DNA of 64,000 nucleotides from Citrobacter sp. GTDB taxonomy: Bacteria > Pseudomonadota > Gammaproteobacteria > Enterobacterales > Enterobacteriaceae. Positions 41,090 through 50,709 of this stretch are shown one piece after another. Positions within the stretch are counted from its first letter, which is position 1. Every line of letters starts with the position of its first letter. The DNA is taken from positions 1-64,000 of the forward strand of contig DXKH01000045.1 of the NCBI GenBank assembly GCA_019415335.1, written 5' to 3'. The notes beneath the pieces were generated by a model. It searched no databases and was not told the DNA's origin. It saw nothing but the letters and a program-made list of their open reading frames with translations. A program made the translations under genes and the position numbers.

Positions 41090-41122
41090 CGGGCGCAGTT
41101 GCTTTCTGCGCCCGTAGTTTTA
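41090..41122 (+). terminator. intrinsic terminator after gloA
   Basis: CGGGCGCAG and CTGCGCCCG form a 9-bp perfect stem with a TTGCTTT loop, followed by TAGTTTTA. It begins 7 bases after the gloA stop. Confidence 0.85.
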
Positions 41123-41185
41123 CTGCATCACTACGCTTTTTTTGGCATAATGCGCGCTGCTATTTTTCCGTACTAAGAGACCCTG

Positions 41186-41833
41186 ATGTCCGATAACGCT
41201 CAACTTACCGGTCTGTGCGACCGTTTTCGTGGTTTCTATCCCGTCGTCATTGATGTTGAAACGGCCGGATTTAACGCCAAAACCGATGCGCTGCTTGAGA
41301 TCGCCGCCATCACGCTGAAAATGGATGAACAAGGCTGGCTGATGCCGGACAGCACGCTACAATTCCACGTGGAACCGTTTGAAGGCGCGAATTTACAACC
41401 GGAAGCGCTGGCTTTTAACGGTATCGACCCGTCTAACCCACTGCGTGGCGCGGTAAGTGAATATGACGCCCTGCACGCCATTTTCAAAATGGTCCGCAAG
41501 GGCATTAAGGACAGCGGGTGCAGCCGCGCTATCATGGTCGCCCATAATGCGACGTTCGATCACAGTTTTATGATGGCAGCCGCTGAGCGTGCCTCGCTCA
41601 AGCGCAACCCGTTCCACCCGTTTGTGACGTTTGATACCGCCGCCCTGAGCGGACTGGCTCTGGGACAAACGGTGCTCTCCAAAGCGTGTCTTGCGGCAGG
41701 CATGGAGTTTGACGGTACTCAGGCGCACTCTGCGCTGTACGATACCGAGCGCACCGCCGTGCTGTTTTGTGAGATCGTCAACCGCTGGAAGCGTCTGGGC
41801 GGTTGGCCGTTACCCCTGCCTGAAGAAGCCTGA
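41186..41833 (+). CDS. rnt: Rnt, ribonuclease T
   Basis: A 215-residue DEDDh 3'-5' exoribonuclease that matures tRNA, 5S and 23S rRNA 3' ends. Asp23 and Glu25 lie in [19 protein letters not shown] and the C-terminal [10 protein letters not shown] complete the acidic site and catalytic histidine. It is upstream of lhr, as in E. coli. Confidence 0.97.
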   Translation: MSDNAQLTGLCDRFRGFYPVVIDVETAGFNAKTDALLEIAAITLKMDEQGWLMPDSTLQFHVEPFEGANLQPEALAFNGIDPSNPLRGAVSEYDALHAIFKMVRKGIKDSGCSRAIMVAHNATFDHSFMMAAAERASLKRNPFHPFVTFDTAALSGLALGQTVLSKACLAAGMEFDGTQAHSALYDTERTAVLFCEIVNRWKRLGGWPLPLPEEA

Positions 41834-41838
41834 TTGAA

Positions 41839-41866
41839 TGGCCTGATAATATTGTTTATCAGGCCA
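41839..41866 (+). terminator. hairpin after rnt
   Basis: TGGCCTGATAA and TTATCAGGCCA form a perfect 11-bp stem with a TATTGT loop. The tail is TATCCCCCC, lacking a T run, so it may be a 3' stabilising hairpin or weak terminator before lhr. Confidence 0.5.
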
Positions 41867-41980
41867 TATCCCCCCACCTCAAAGCACTGTATATTTGACC
41901 AGTATCAATACACCCTGCGCATTTCCCGCTATTCTGTAAAAAGGTCTTGATCCGCCAACACCGCTAAAGGGACAGGGAAC

Positions 41981-44900
41981 ATGTCAGCAAAAAATGCGCC
42001 GCCTCCGCTGCCGGATATTTTCTCACAGGCGACTCGCGACTGGTTTACCTCAGCATTTCAGCACCCCACGCCGGTGCAATCGCAAACGTGGGCCGTTACC
42101 GCGGCGAATCAGCATGCGCTGGTGATCGCCCCAACCGGTTCGGGGAAAACCCTTGCCGCGTTTCTCTACGCCCTGGATCGTTTATTTCGTGAAGGCGAGG
42201 AAAAGCACACAACGCCTCCCTCCGGTAAAGAAAAGAAAGTCACCCGGATCCTCTATATTTCCCCGATAAAAGCCCTGGGTACAGATGTCCAGCGCAACCT
42301 GCAAATTCCCCTGCAGGGGATTCGCGAAGAACGGAAGAAATGCGGCGCGCCAGAGGTGACCATCCGGGTTGGGATTCGCACCGGCGATACGCCGCCTCAG
42401 GAGCGCGCGCAACTGAGTCGTCACCCACCCGATATTTTGATCACCACGCCGGAGTCGCTTTATCTGATGCTCACCTCCCGGGCCAGAGAGGCGCTGCGCG
42501 GGGTTGAAACGGTGATTGTTGATGAAGTTCACGCGGTGGCTGGCACAAAACGTGGGGCGCATCTCGCGCTTACTCTCGAACGGCTGGATGCGCTTCTGGC
42601 AGGGTCGGCGCAACGTATTGGCCTGTCGGCGACCGTGCGATCCGTTACTGAGGTTGCCGCTTTTCTGGGCGGCGATCGCCCGGTTACCGTCGTTAATCCG
42701 CCCACTACCCGTCACCCGGATATCCGCATCGTCGCCCCCGCCGCCAATCTCGATGATGTTCTGGCGGATAATAGCGACAGCAGCGAGGCCATTCACAAAG
42801 GCAGAGAAGGTTCCATCTGGCCGCGCATTGAATCTGGTATTCTCGATCAAATCCTTAGCCATCGTTCCACCATCGTTTTCACCAACTCGCGTGGGCTGGC
42901 GGAAAAACTGACGGCCCGCCTGAACGAACTGTATCTCTCCCGGCGACAAACGTTGCCGGAACCGCAGGCGGAACCGGTGCATTACGACTCGCTAACCGGA
43001 TCCACCAGCAATCGGGCACAGGACGCCGCAGAGTACATTGCCCGTTCGCATCATGGCTCAGTGTCTAAAGAACAGCGTGCCGTCACCGAGCATGCGCTGA
43101 AATCCGGTGAACTTCGCTGCGTGGTAGCGACCTCCAGTCTGGAACTGGGGATCGACATGGGTGCCGTTGATCTGGTGATTCAGGTAGCGACGCCCCTCTC
43201 CGTCGCCAGCGGCCTGCAGCGCATCGGGCGAGCCAGCCACCAGGTTGGTGGCGTATCGAAAGGGTTGTTTTACCCGAGAACCCGTCGGGATCTAATTGAT
43301 TCTGCGGTGATTGTCGAGTGTATGTACGCCGGGCAACTGGAAACGCTGACGCCGCCACGCAACCCGCTGGATATTCTGGCGCAGCAAACCGTTGCCGCCG
43401 TTTCAATGGATCCGGTTAATGTGGATGACTGGTATGCCCTCGTCCGCCGGGCTTCCCCGTGGAAGGATCTGCCAAGAAGTGCGTTTGACGCCACGCTGGA
43501 TATGCTGGCAGGGCGCTATCCCTCTGGTGATTTTGCGGTCTTTCGGCCGCGCATAATCTGGAACCGCGAAACCGGTTTATTAACGGCTCGTCCCGGCGCA
43601 CAGCTCCTGGCGGTAACCAGCGGTGGTACCATTCCGGACCGCGGCATGTTCAGCGTGCTGCTTCCCGAAGGGGATGAACAAGCCGGATCGCGTCGCGTGG
43701 GCGAACTGGATGAAGAGATGGTGTATGAGTCACGCGTCAACGACATCATTACGCTTGGCGCCAGTTCGTGGCGAATTCAACAAATTACCCGCGATCAGGT
43801 TATCGTCGTCCCCGCTCCCGGACGTTCGGCCAGACTCCCGTTCTGGCGCGGCGAAGGCGTCGGGCGCCCGGCGGAGCTGGGGGAACGCATTGGTGATTTT
43901 ATCCATACGATGTCCGATGACAACGCAGAGATACCGCTCTCCCCGCGACTGCGCGATGACAATGTTCTGTCGAATATCAAAGGGTTGATTGACGATCAAA
44001 AAAATGCCACGGGTGTGCTCCCGTGGAGTCGTCATCTGGTACTTGAACGTTGTCGCGATGAAATGGGTGACTGGCGAGTTATTCTGCATTCGCCGTATGG
44101 TCGCCGGGTGCACGCCCCCTGGGCGCTGGCGATTGCCGGACGCCTCCACGCGCAGTGGGGAGCTGACGCATCGATTGTCGCCAGTGATGACGGGATTGTC
44201 GCCCGTATTCCGGACAGCGACGGAAAACTGCCTGATGCCGCTATTTTTCTGTTTGATCCGGAAAAGGTGCTGCGCATAGTCCGGGAAGCCGTCAGCAGCA
44301 CGGCGCTATTTGCCGCCCGCTTCAGAGAATGCGCCGCCCGCGCCCTGCTGATGCCGGGCCGCACGCCGGGACGTCGTTCACCGCTTTGGCAACAGCGCCT
44401 GCGCGCAAGTCAGCTTCTGGAAATCGCCGCGGGCTATCCTGATTTCCCCATTATTCTGGAAACTGCGCGTGAGTGCCTCCAGGACGTTTACGACCTCGAC
44501 GCGCTGGAACAGGTCATACGGCGGTTGAACACCGGCGAGATCCAGATTTCTGAAGTCACCACGCCCGCCCCCTCGCCGTTCGCCACCGATCTGCTCTTCG
44601 GCTATGTCGCCGAATTTATGTACGCTACCGATGCGCCGCTGGCGGAACGTCGGGCTTCGGTTCTGGCGCTGGACAGCGAACTGCTGGGCAACCTGTTAGG
44701 CCAGGGCGATCCGCTGGAGTTGCTTGACCCGGAAATTATCCGCCAGGTTGAGGATGAACTTCAGCGACGGACAGCAGGCAGAAAAGCTCAGGGGATGGAA
44801 GGCGTTTACGATTTACTGCGTGAACTGGGGCCAATGACCGTCGAGGATATTGCCGCCAGACACGAAGGAACGTTCGCTGAGATCAGCGGCTGGCTCGATG

Positions 44901-46654
44901 ACCTGTCCGCTGACAAACGTATTTTCCCGGTTGTCATCGCCGATACTGCGCAGATGGCCTGTATGGATGATGCGGCCAGGCTTCGTGATGCACTGGGTGC
45001 CCGCCTGCCAGCAACAATTTCATCTGCATGGCTACATCCGGTAAAGGCGCCGCTACGGGATCTCTTCATGCGCTTCAGCCGTACCCATACGCTCTTTACC
45101 GGTACTCAGATTGCGCAGACGTTTGGATTAGGCGTGGCCGTCGCCGGCGATCTCCTGCGCCAGTTACGCGATGAAGGCGTGCTGATTCAACTGCGTGCGG
45201 GGACGGCATCCACTCCCGAAGAAGCGTCAATGTGGGTGAATGAGGACGTATTTCATCGGCTACGTATCCGCTCGCTGCATGCCGCCAGAGAGGCAACCCG
45301 TCCGGTCCCGGCAGCGAGCTACGTCCGACTGCTACTGGAGCGTCAGGGGCTCATTTCACCCGCCGACGGCAGCCCGGCGCGCCTTCCGGCTTCCACCGCA
45401 GGAATGCTGGAGGGAAGTGACGGTGTCACGAGAGTCATTGAGCAACTCGCCGGCGTCAGCCTGCCTGCCTCGTTGTGGGAAAGCCAAATTTTCCCTGCTC
45501 GTATCCGCAATTATTCACCGGATATGCTCGATGAACTGCTTGCGACCGGTGAAGTCATCTGGTCAGGGCAAAAAAAACTGGGCGATGATGATGGTCGGGT
45601 AGTACTGCATTTACGGGATTATCTGGCGGAGACACTTTCCCCACCATCCGGTGACAGCGAAGCGCTTTCAGACTTACAGCGCGCAATTTTAGACGTTCTC
45701 TCAGGCGGTGGCGCATGGTTTGCGCAGCAACTTAGCGCATTGGTTCAGACGCGTACGGCAGATGCAGGCGGTGACGAGTGGATAACGCCAGCCACGCTAC
45801 ATGAAGCGCTTTGGGGGCTGGTCTGGCAAGGATACATCACGACCGACATCTGGGCCCCGCTACGTGGCCTGTCGCGCACAGTCGCCACATCGCGGCAACC
45901 GTCACGACGCTCGCCGCGTATGCGTCGAGGACGCCCCGCCTATGCCGCGCCGCGCCCCACATCCGTCGCGGTACCGGTTTCTTACACCACCCCTGCGCTG
46001 GCCGGTCGCTGGTCGGTGCTGCCGCGAGAGACGTTGAATGATACTGAGCGGATGTTGGCCTGCGCCGAGAATATGCTCGATCGCTACGGCGTAATCGGTC
46101 GCCAGGCCGTGATTGCCGAGAATATCCCTGGGGGATTCCCTGCCATGCAGACACTTTGCCGAAGTATGGAAGATTCAGGACGCATTCTGCGTGGGCGATT
46201 CGTTGAGGGAATGGGTGGCGCACAATTTGCCGAACGGGACACCATTGATCGTCTTCGCGATCTGACTTCATCGACGTCTGAACAGCAGGCGTTTACAGCG
46301 GTGGCGTTATCCGCGAACGATCCCGCCAATCCCTGGGGCGCGCTTTTGCCGTGGCCGTCGCATCCGTCATCTCTGATTCCCGGGCGGCGTAACGGCGCAT
46401 TTGTCGTGATTTCCGCCGGTCAATTGCGGCTGTATCTCGCGCAGGGTGGGAAGAAGATGATGGTCTGGGCAGAAAATGAGGAGATGCCCTCACCAGAGAT
46501 TTTCAGAGCGCTGGCGAGTGCCTTGCGCCGTGAACCGCGACTGCGTTTTACGCTGTCGGAAATCAACGATAAACCGGTACGGCAAACCCCTCTCTTTACC
46601 CTGCTGCGGGAAGTCGGGTTTTCCAGTTCGCCGCAGGGGCTGGACTGGGGATAG
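41981..46654 (+). CDS. lhr: Lhr, large superfamily 2 helicase
   Basis: A 1557-residue ATP-dependent helicase of the long-Lhr type. Motif I APTGSGKT has Lys56, motif II is DEVH at 181-184, and motif VI is QRIGRASHQ. The first ~870 residues form the Lhr core; the long C-terminal part holds tandem winged-helix domains and a uracil-glycosylase-like module in E. coli. It is about 19 residues longer than E. coli Lhr. It probably works in DNA repair together with the upstream nuclease gene rnt. GGGACAGGG precedes the start. Confidence 0.95.
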   Translation: MSAKNAPPPLPDIFSQATRDWFTSAFQHPTPVQSQTWAVTAANQHALVIAPTGSGKTLAAFLYALDRLFREGEEKHTTPPSGKEKKVTRILYISPIKALGTDVQRNLQIPLQGIREERKKCGAPEVTIRVGIRTGDTPPQERAQLSRHPPDILITTPESLYLMLTSRAREALRGVETVIVDEVHAVAGTKRGAHLALTLERLDALLAGSAQRIGLSATVRSVTEVAAFLGGDRPVTVVNPPTTRHPDIRIVAPAANLDDVLADNSDSSEAIHKGREGSIWPRIESGILDQILSHRSTIVFTNSRGLAEKLTARLNELYLSRRQTLPEPQAEPVHYDSLTGSTSNRAQDAAEYIARSHHGSVSKEQRAVTEHALKSGELRCVVATSSLELGIDMGAVDLVIQVATPLSVASGLQRIGRASHQVGGVSKGLFYPRTRRDLIDSAVIVECMYAGQLETLTPPRNPLDILAQQTVAAVSMDPVNVDDWYALVRRASPWKDLPRSAFDATLDMLAGRYPSGDFAVFRPRIIWNRETGLLTARPGAQLLAVTSGGTIPDRGMFSVLLPEGDEQAGSRRVGELDEEMVYESRVNDIITLGASSWRIQQITRDQVIVVPAPGRSARLPFWRGEGVGRPAELGERIGDFIHTMSDDNAEIPLSPRLRDDNVLSNIKGLIDDQKNATGVLPWSRHLVLERCRDEMGDWRVILHSPYGRRVHAPWALAIAGRLHAQWGADASIVASDDGIVARIPDSDGKLPDAAIFLFDPEKVLRIVREAVSSTALFAARFRECAARALLMPGRTPGRRSPLWQQRLRASQLLEIAAGYPDFPIILETARECLQDVYDLDALEQVIRRLNTGEIQISEVTTPAPSPFATDLLFGYVAEFMYATDAPLAERRASVLALDSELLGNLLGQGDPLELLDPEIIRQVEDELQRRTAGRKAQGMEGVYDLLRELGPMTVEDIAARHEGTFAEISGWLDDLSADKRIFPVVIADTAQMACMDDAARLRDALGARLPATISSAWLHPVKAPLRDLFMRFSRTHTLFTGTQIAQTFGLGVAVAGDLLRQLRDEGVLIQLRAGTASTPEEASMWVNEDVFHRLRIRSLHAAREATRPVPAASYVRLLLERQGLISPADGSPARLPASTAGMLEGSDGVTRVIEQLAGVSLPASLWESQIFPARIRNYSPDMLDELLATGEVIWSGQKKLGDDDGRVVLHLRDYLAETLSPPSGDSEALSDLQRAILDVLSGGGAWFAQQLSALVQTRTADAGGDEWITPATLHEALWGLVWQGYITTDIWAPLRGLSRTVATSRQPSRRSPRMRRGRPAYAAPRPTSVAVPVSYTTPALAGRWSVLPRETLNDTERMLACAENMLDRYGVIGRQAVIAENIPGGFPAMQTLCRSMEDSGRILRGRFVEGMGGAQFAERDTIDRLRDLTSSTSEQQAFTAVALSANDPANPWGALLPWPSHPSSLIPGRRNGAFVVISAGQLRLYLAQGGKKMMVWAENEEMPSPEIFRALASALRREPRLRFTLSEINDKPVRQTPLFTLLREVGFSSSPQGLDWG

Positions 46655-46719
46655 AAAGAGCAGAAATGAAAAGGAGCTTAACCTGAGTCAGGAAAAGCTC
46701 CCCTTTAACCGTCTACTGA

Positions 46720-47067
46720 TTACTCAGCGTCTGATTCTTCAGATTTGTATTTTGCAGCGGTCTCTTTGATCAACTGCTGCAGCTCGCCGCGCTGGTACAT
46801 TTCGATCAAAATGTCACAGCCGCCAACCAGTTCACCGTCAACCCACAGCTGCGGGAAGGTCGGCCAGTTCGCGTATTTTGGCAGTTCTGCGCGAATATCC
46901 GGGTTTTGCAGAATATCCACATAGGCAAAACGCTCACCACAGGCGGAAAGTGCCTGCACAGCCTGGGCCGAGAACCCACAGCTTGGCAGTTTTGGAGAAC
47001 CTTTCATGTACAGGAGAATCGGGTTTTCAGCGATCTGGCGCTGGATTTTTTCGATAGTGGTGCTCAT
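46720..47067 (-). CDS. grxD: GrxD, monothiol glutaredoxin 4
   Basis: A 115-residue CGFS-type glutaredoxin; the active site Cys30 sits in LPSCGFSAQ. It binds a glutathione-bridged [2Fe-2S] cluster and delivers or stores Fe-S clusters rather than acting as a reductase. The WPTFPQLWVDGELVGGCDI segment binds glutathione. AAGGAAG lies upstream. The 335-bp gap to mepH holds the divergent promoters and no other gene that I can see. Confidence 0.96.
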   Translation of the reverse strand: MSTTIEKIQRQIAENPILLYMKGSPKLPSCGFSAQAVQALSACGERFAYVDILQNPDIRAELPKYANWPTFPQLWVDGELVGGCDILIEMYQRGELQQLIKETAAKYKSEESDAE

Positions 47068-47402
47068 TGTCTTGCTTCCTTAACTTCTTTTACGGCAGTC
47101 GTCTGACATTGTAGCGGTTCAGAGCGACATCGGAAAATAACATTTTCATTACGCTTTACTATTTTATCGTCTGAACGCATAAGTTGCATTCCCAATAATG
47201 GTTTCCCCAGTTCATATGCCGAAAGTGTGCGCCAAATGAGCAGATTTAGCTTTGGCTGCTGTTTTTTTTTGCACTCAACAACGAAACCGCATTTTTAACA
47301 ATAAAAGCTATTAACTTTCTCCGTTTCTATAGATTAGAATCATCAGGTTTTGTAAATCACACGCAGGTATTATTGCGACCTGCCTTAACAGAGGAATGCT
47401 CA

Positions 47403-48236
47403 GTGGCGCGGATAAACCGACTTTCCCTCACGCTCTGTGCTTTACTATTTACAACAATTCCCTTTATCCCAGTGGCACATGCTTCCAGGCAAGCCACGGA
47501 TACTGCAGGCCTTTCGCACACTAAGAAAGCCAGCGACAAAAAGAAAAATACGGCAACAGCAAAAAAAACGAATAAAACCAGTCAAAAAACCGTCAAGAAA
47601 ACCACCAGCAAAACCAGCACCAAAACCGCTTCTTCGTCTAAGAAAAAACTCACCACTCCCGCTAAAGCCAGCAAAACAGCCAGTCGCAAAGAAAAAACTG
47701 TCGCCACGAAGAAGACGGCTTCCGTTACCTGGAGTGAAAAATGCACCCCGCGTAAAGGGCACAAGCCGACGTGTGTGAAAGTGAAGAACACGGCGCCAGG
47801 AAAGATAGCCGATGCGCATAAAGTCAAAGTGCAAAAAGCGACCAGCACTGCGATGAACAAATTAATGAGCCAGATTGGCAAACCGTACCGCTGGGGAGGC
47901 ACATCGCCACGCACCGGTTTCGATTGCAGCGGTCTGGTTTATTACGCTTATAAAGATCTGGTGAAATTCCGTATTCCACGCACGGCAAATGAAATGTATC
48001 ACCTGCGTGATGCCGCACCGATCGACCGTGAGGAATTAAAAAATGGCGATCTGGTGTTCTTCCGCACTCAGGGACGCGGCACCGCCGATCACGTTGGCGT
48101 CTATGTCGGTAACGGTAAATTTATCCAGTCACCGCGTAGCGGTCAGGAAATCCAGATCACGTCGCTCAGCGAAGATTACTGGCAACGCCACTACGTCGGC
48201 GCTCGCCGGGTCATGACGCCCAAAACCATTCGTTAA
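47403..48236 (+). CDS. mepH: MepH, murein DD-endopeptidase (NlpC/P60)
   Basis: A 277-residue precursor. Signal peptide (ends near VAHAS), then a very lysine/threonine/serine-rich linker (about residues 40-115), then the NlpC/P60 domain with catalytic Cys175 in GFDCSGLVYY and His230 in ADHVGVY. It cleaves D-Ala-mDAP cross-links to allow wall growth. The start is GTG at 47403, 8 nt after GAGG, matching the E. coli N-terminus (VARINRLS). The linker differs strongly from E. coli while the catalytic domain is nearly identical. Confidence 0.93.
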   Translation: MARINRLSLTLCALLFTTIPFIPVAHASRQATDTAGLSHTKKASDKKKNTATAKKTNKTSQKTVKKTTSKTSTKTASSSKKKLTTPAKASKTASRKEKTVATKKTASVTWSEKCTPRKGHKPTCVKVKNTAPGKIADAHKVKVQKATSTAMNKLMSQIGKPYRWGGTSPRTGFDCSGLVYYAYKDLVKFRIPRTANEMYHLRDAAPIDREELKNGDLVFFRTQGRGTADHVGVYVGNGKFIQSPRSGQEIQITSLSEDYWQRHYVGARRVMTPKTIR

Positions 48237-48240
48237 AACT

Positions 48241-48268
48241 TTACCCTGTTGTTAACGCAACAGGGTAA
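48241..48268 (+). terminator. hairpin between mepH and sodB
   Basis: TTACCCTGTTG and CAACAGGGTAA pair as a perfect 11-bp stem with a TTAACG loop, then GTTCATCTTTTG. It begins 4 bases after the mepH stop. Confidence 0.7.
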
Positions 48269-48358
48269 GTTCATCTTTTGTCTCACCTTTCAATTTGCTA
48301 CCCTATCCTTACGCACAATAAGGTTATTGCGCGAAATACTATTAATAATAAGGAGAGA

Positions 48359-48369
48359 AGCAATGTCGT
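48359..48369 (+). promoter_or_regulatory. RyhB pairing site at the sodB start
   Basis: AGCAATGTCGT spans the sodB ATG (48363) and is the exact complement of the RyhB core ACGACAUUGCU. In E. coli RyhB represses sodB here when iron is short. The AT-rich AATAATAAGGAGAG just upstream is the ribosome binding site and Hfq-type region. RyhB itself is outside this window. Confidence 0.8.
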
Positions 48370-48944
48370 TCGAATTACCTGCACTACCGTATGCCAAAGA
48401 TGCGCTTGCGCCGCACATTTCCGCCGAGACGCTGGAATATCACTATGGCAAACACCATCAGACCTATGTCACCAACCTGAACAACCTGATTAAAGGCACT
48501 GCCTTTGAAGGGAAATCACTGGAAGAGATCGTACGTAGCTCGGAAGGCGGCGTGTTCAATAACGCAGCTCAGGTCTGGAACCACACGTTCTACTGGAACT
48601 GCCTGGCACCGAATGCAGGTGGCGAGCCAACCGGCAAACTGGCTGACGCGATTGTCGCCTCTTTCGGCAGCTTTGCTGAGTTCAAAGCGCAGTTTACCGA
48701 TGCGGCGATCAAAAACTTCGGCTCTGGCTGGACCTGGCTGGTAAAAGGAAAAGATGGCAAGCTGGCTATCGTTTCAACCTCCAACGCCGGTACGCCGTTG
48801 ACCACCGACGCCACCCCGTTGATGACCGTCGACGTGTGGGAACATGCGTATTACATCGATTACCGTAATGCGCGTCCTGGCTACCTGGAGCACTTCTGGG
48901 CGCTGGTGAACTGGGAGTTTGTTGCGAAGAACTTCGCCGCGTAA
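48363..48944 (+). CDS. sodB: SodB, iron superoxide dismutase
   Basis: A 193-residue cytoplasmic Fe-SOD. Iron ligands His27 (LEYHYGKHH), the histidine in [10 protein letters not shown], and Asp/His in [12 protein letters not shown] are present. AAGGAGAG precedes the ATG; a longer frame upstream has no support. The gene is followed by a strong terminator. Confidence 0.97.
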   Translation: MSFELPALPYAKDALAPHISAETLEYHYGKHHQTYVTNLNNLIKGTAFEGKSLEEIVRSSEGGVFNNAAQVWNHTFYWNCLAPNAGGEPTGKLADAIVASFGSFAEFKAQFTDAAIKNFGSGWTWLVKGKDGKLAIVSTSNAGTPLTTDATPLMTVDVWEHAYYIDYRNARPGYLEHFWALVNWEFVAKNFAA

Positions 48945-48951
48945 AAATGAT

Positions 48952-48981
48952 AACGCAGAAGGGAGTCCCTTCTGCGTTTTT
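48952..48981 (+). terminator. intrinsic terminator after sodB
   Basis: AACGCAGAAGGG and CCCTTCTGCGTT form a perfect 12-bp stem with an AGT loop and TTTTT after. It begins 8 bases past the sodB stop and could also help the convergent ydhP. Confidence 0.93.
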
Positions 48982-48990
48982 GTCCTACCT

Positions 48991-50157
48991 TTAACTGGCG
49001 ACGCACACCTGTTCAGGCTGTTTTCTCGCCGAGATAAACACCAGTAACAGCGCCATACCGGCCACAATCGCCCCCATTACAGGCACAAAGCTGTAACCTA
49101 ACCCACCTGAAATCACGGCCCCGCCTGCGGCAGCACCCAGTGCATTTCCCAGGTTGAAAGCACCAATATTGACGGAAGACGACAGGCCCGGTGCTTCGTG
49201 AGCCACTCGCATGACGCGCATTTGTAGCGGAGGCACCACCGCAAAGGTCGCCGCCCCCCATACCACCATACTGACCGCCGCGCCCAGTTCATTCTGAGCC
49301 AGGAAAGGGATCGCCAGCATAATCACCATCAGCAGCAGCAAAAAGCCCTTCAGCGTACCGTTAACCGAGCGATCGGCCAGTTTCCCGCCGAGGTAGTTGC
49401 CTATTGAGAAACCTACGCCAATCAGGACCAGCATCCCGGTGACAAAGGCCGGGGTCGCATGAGTGATGCTTTGCAGGACAGGCGAAATGTAGGTATACAG
49501 CGTAAACATGGCCCCCGCCCCCAACACGGTGGTCAGCAACGCAGAAAGCACCTGAGGACGCATCAGCACCGCCAGCTCTTTTTTCACTTCCGGACGCGCT
49601 CCGGCCCCACCTTTTGGCAATGAGAAGAAAAGACTCAGCATCGAGATAACGCCCAGCCCCGCCGTCGCCATAAACGACATTCGCCAGCCGATAGTTTCAC
49701 CCAGCCAGGTCGCCGCCGGAACGCCGCCGATATTGGCGATGGTCAGCCCCATAAACATGGTCGCAACGGCGCTGGCCTGTTTGTGCTTCGGCACTACGCT
49801 GGCGGCCACAACGGAGCCCAGACCGAAGAACGCACCGTGGTTAAGACTGGTTAGAATACGTGACAGCATCAGCGTAGTGTAATCCGGCGAAATCGCCGAG
49901 AGCACGTTGCCAAGCGTAAAGATCGCCATCAGAAAAATCAGCGCATTACGGCGTCCGCGATGTGACAGCAGCAGCGTCATCAGCGGAGCCCCGACCATCA
50001 CGCCAACCGCATAGGCGCTAATCAGCATACCTGCTGCTGGGATGGATACATCGACGCCACGTGCGATGACGGGCAGCAACCCCATTGGCGAGAATTCGGT
50101 GGTACCGATGCCGAACGCGCCGATGGCCAGCGCCAGTAACGGATAATTAATTTTCAT
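48991..50157 (-). CDS. ydhP: YdhP, MFS transporter (DHA1 type)
   Basis: A 388-residue major facilitator permease with twelve expected helices and the drug:proton antiporter motif LLSHRGRRNALIF between helices 2 and 3. It resembles AraJ/YdhP sugar-efflux-like transporters; its substrate is not established. It is convergent with sodB. The interval upstream contains ynhF in the same direction. Confidence 0.9.
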   Translation of the reverse strand: MKINYPLLALAIGAFGIGTTEFSPMGLLPVIARGVDVSIPAAGMLISAYAVGVMVGAPLMTLLLSHRGRRNALIFLMAIFTLGNVLSAISPDYTTLMLSRILTSLNHGAFFGLGSVVAASVVPKHKQASAVATMFMGLTIANIGGVPAATWLGETIGWRMSFMATAGLGVISMLSLFFSLPKGGAGARPEVKKELAVLMRPQVLSALLTTVLGAGAMFTLYTYISPVLQSITHATPAFVTGMLVLIGVGFSIGNYLGGKLADRSVNGTLKGFLLLLMVIMLAIPFLAQNELGAAVSMVVWGAATFAVVPPLQMRVMRVAHEAPGLSSSVNIGAFNLGNALGAAAGGAVISGGLGYSFVPVMGAIVAGMALLLVFISARKQPEQVCVAS

Positions 50158-50325
50158 GCAGTGATGACTCCGGCTCTTCGCGACAAGGCGCGATGCTTAA
50201 CAAAGAGTCAAAAGCATGACATTAATCACAAAAAAAGAGAAGTTAACAAAAATACAAAAGACTTTTGCAGATTCAATAACAATATGGCGGGAGGTTCGAG
50301 GGAGCAGGAACTCCCCCGAGGGAAA

Positions 50326-50415
50326 TCAATGCAGTGCTGCTGTCAGACCGCCAGCAACGATTAACGCCAGAACAATAAACGTGGTCACTAATGAAAATTT
50401 CAGATCGGTGCTCAT
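50326..50415 (-). CDS. ynhF: YnhF, 29-residue stress-linked membrane peptide
   Basis: MSTDLKFSL followed by a single hydrophobic helix (VTTFIVLALIVAGGLTAAL) and a terminal His, nearly identical to E. coli YnhF, a verified small inner-membrane protein. AAAGGAGAAAAG lies before the ATG. Same position as in E. coli, between ydhP and purR. Function unknown. It is too short for ordinary gene callers. Confidence 0.9.
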   Translation of the reverse strand: MSTDLKFSLVTTFIVLALIVAGGLTAALH

Positions 50416-50652
50416 CAACTTTTCTCCTTTTTATTCCCACACAAAAAGTGATATAGCGCATTTTTGCACACTTGAGTGTAAAAATCTCCCACGATTTAGA
50501 GTGATATGTGCTTTTAATACTTCCCCTTTTCGTTAAGATCAGCCAAAATTCGACGCTTACTTGATTAGCGTACCGGCCATTGACCCCTTCCTGACGCTCT
50601 GTGGCGTTTTCCCGGCATGCAGCAACCCCGATGTTGCGCACAGGATGAGTAA

Positions 50653-50668
50653 AGGCAAACGTTTACTT
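50653..50668. promoter_or_regulatory. PurR operator upstream of purR
   Basis: AGGCAAACGTTTACTT matches the PUR box ACGCAAACGTTTNCNT except at its second base. It lies 41 bp before the purR start and equals the autoregulatory operator O1 of E. coli purR. Confidence 0.85.
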
Positions 50669-50709
50669 AGCATATTTTAATGTTCAGGTTGGGTCTGGAG
50701 TGAGATTTA

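Noticed and set aside
46669..46706. Inverted repeat AAGGAGCTT/AAGCTCCCCTT between lhr and grxD as a terminator
   Set aside because: The stem has a bulge and no T run follows on either strand.
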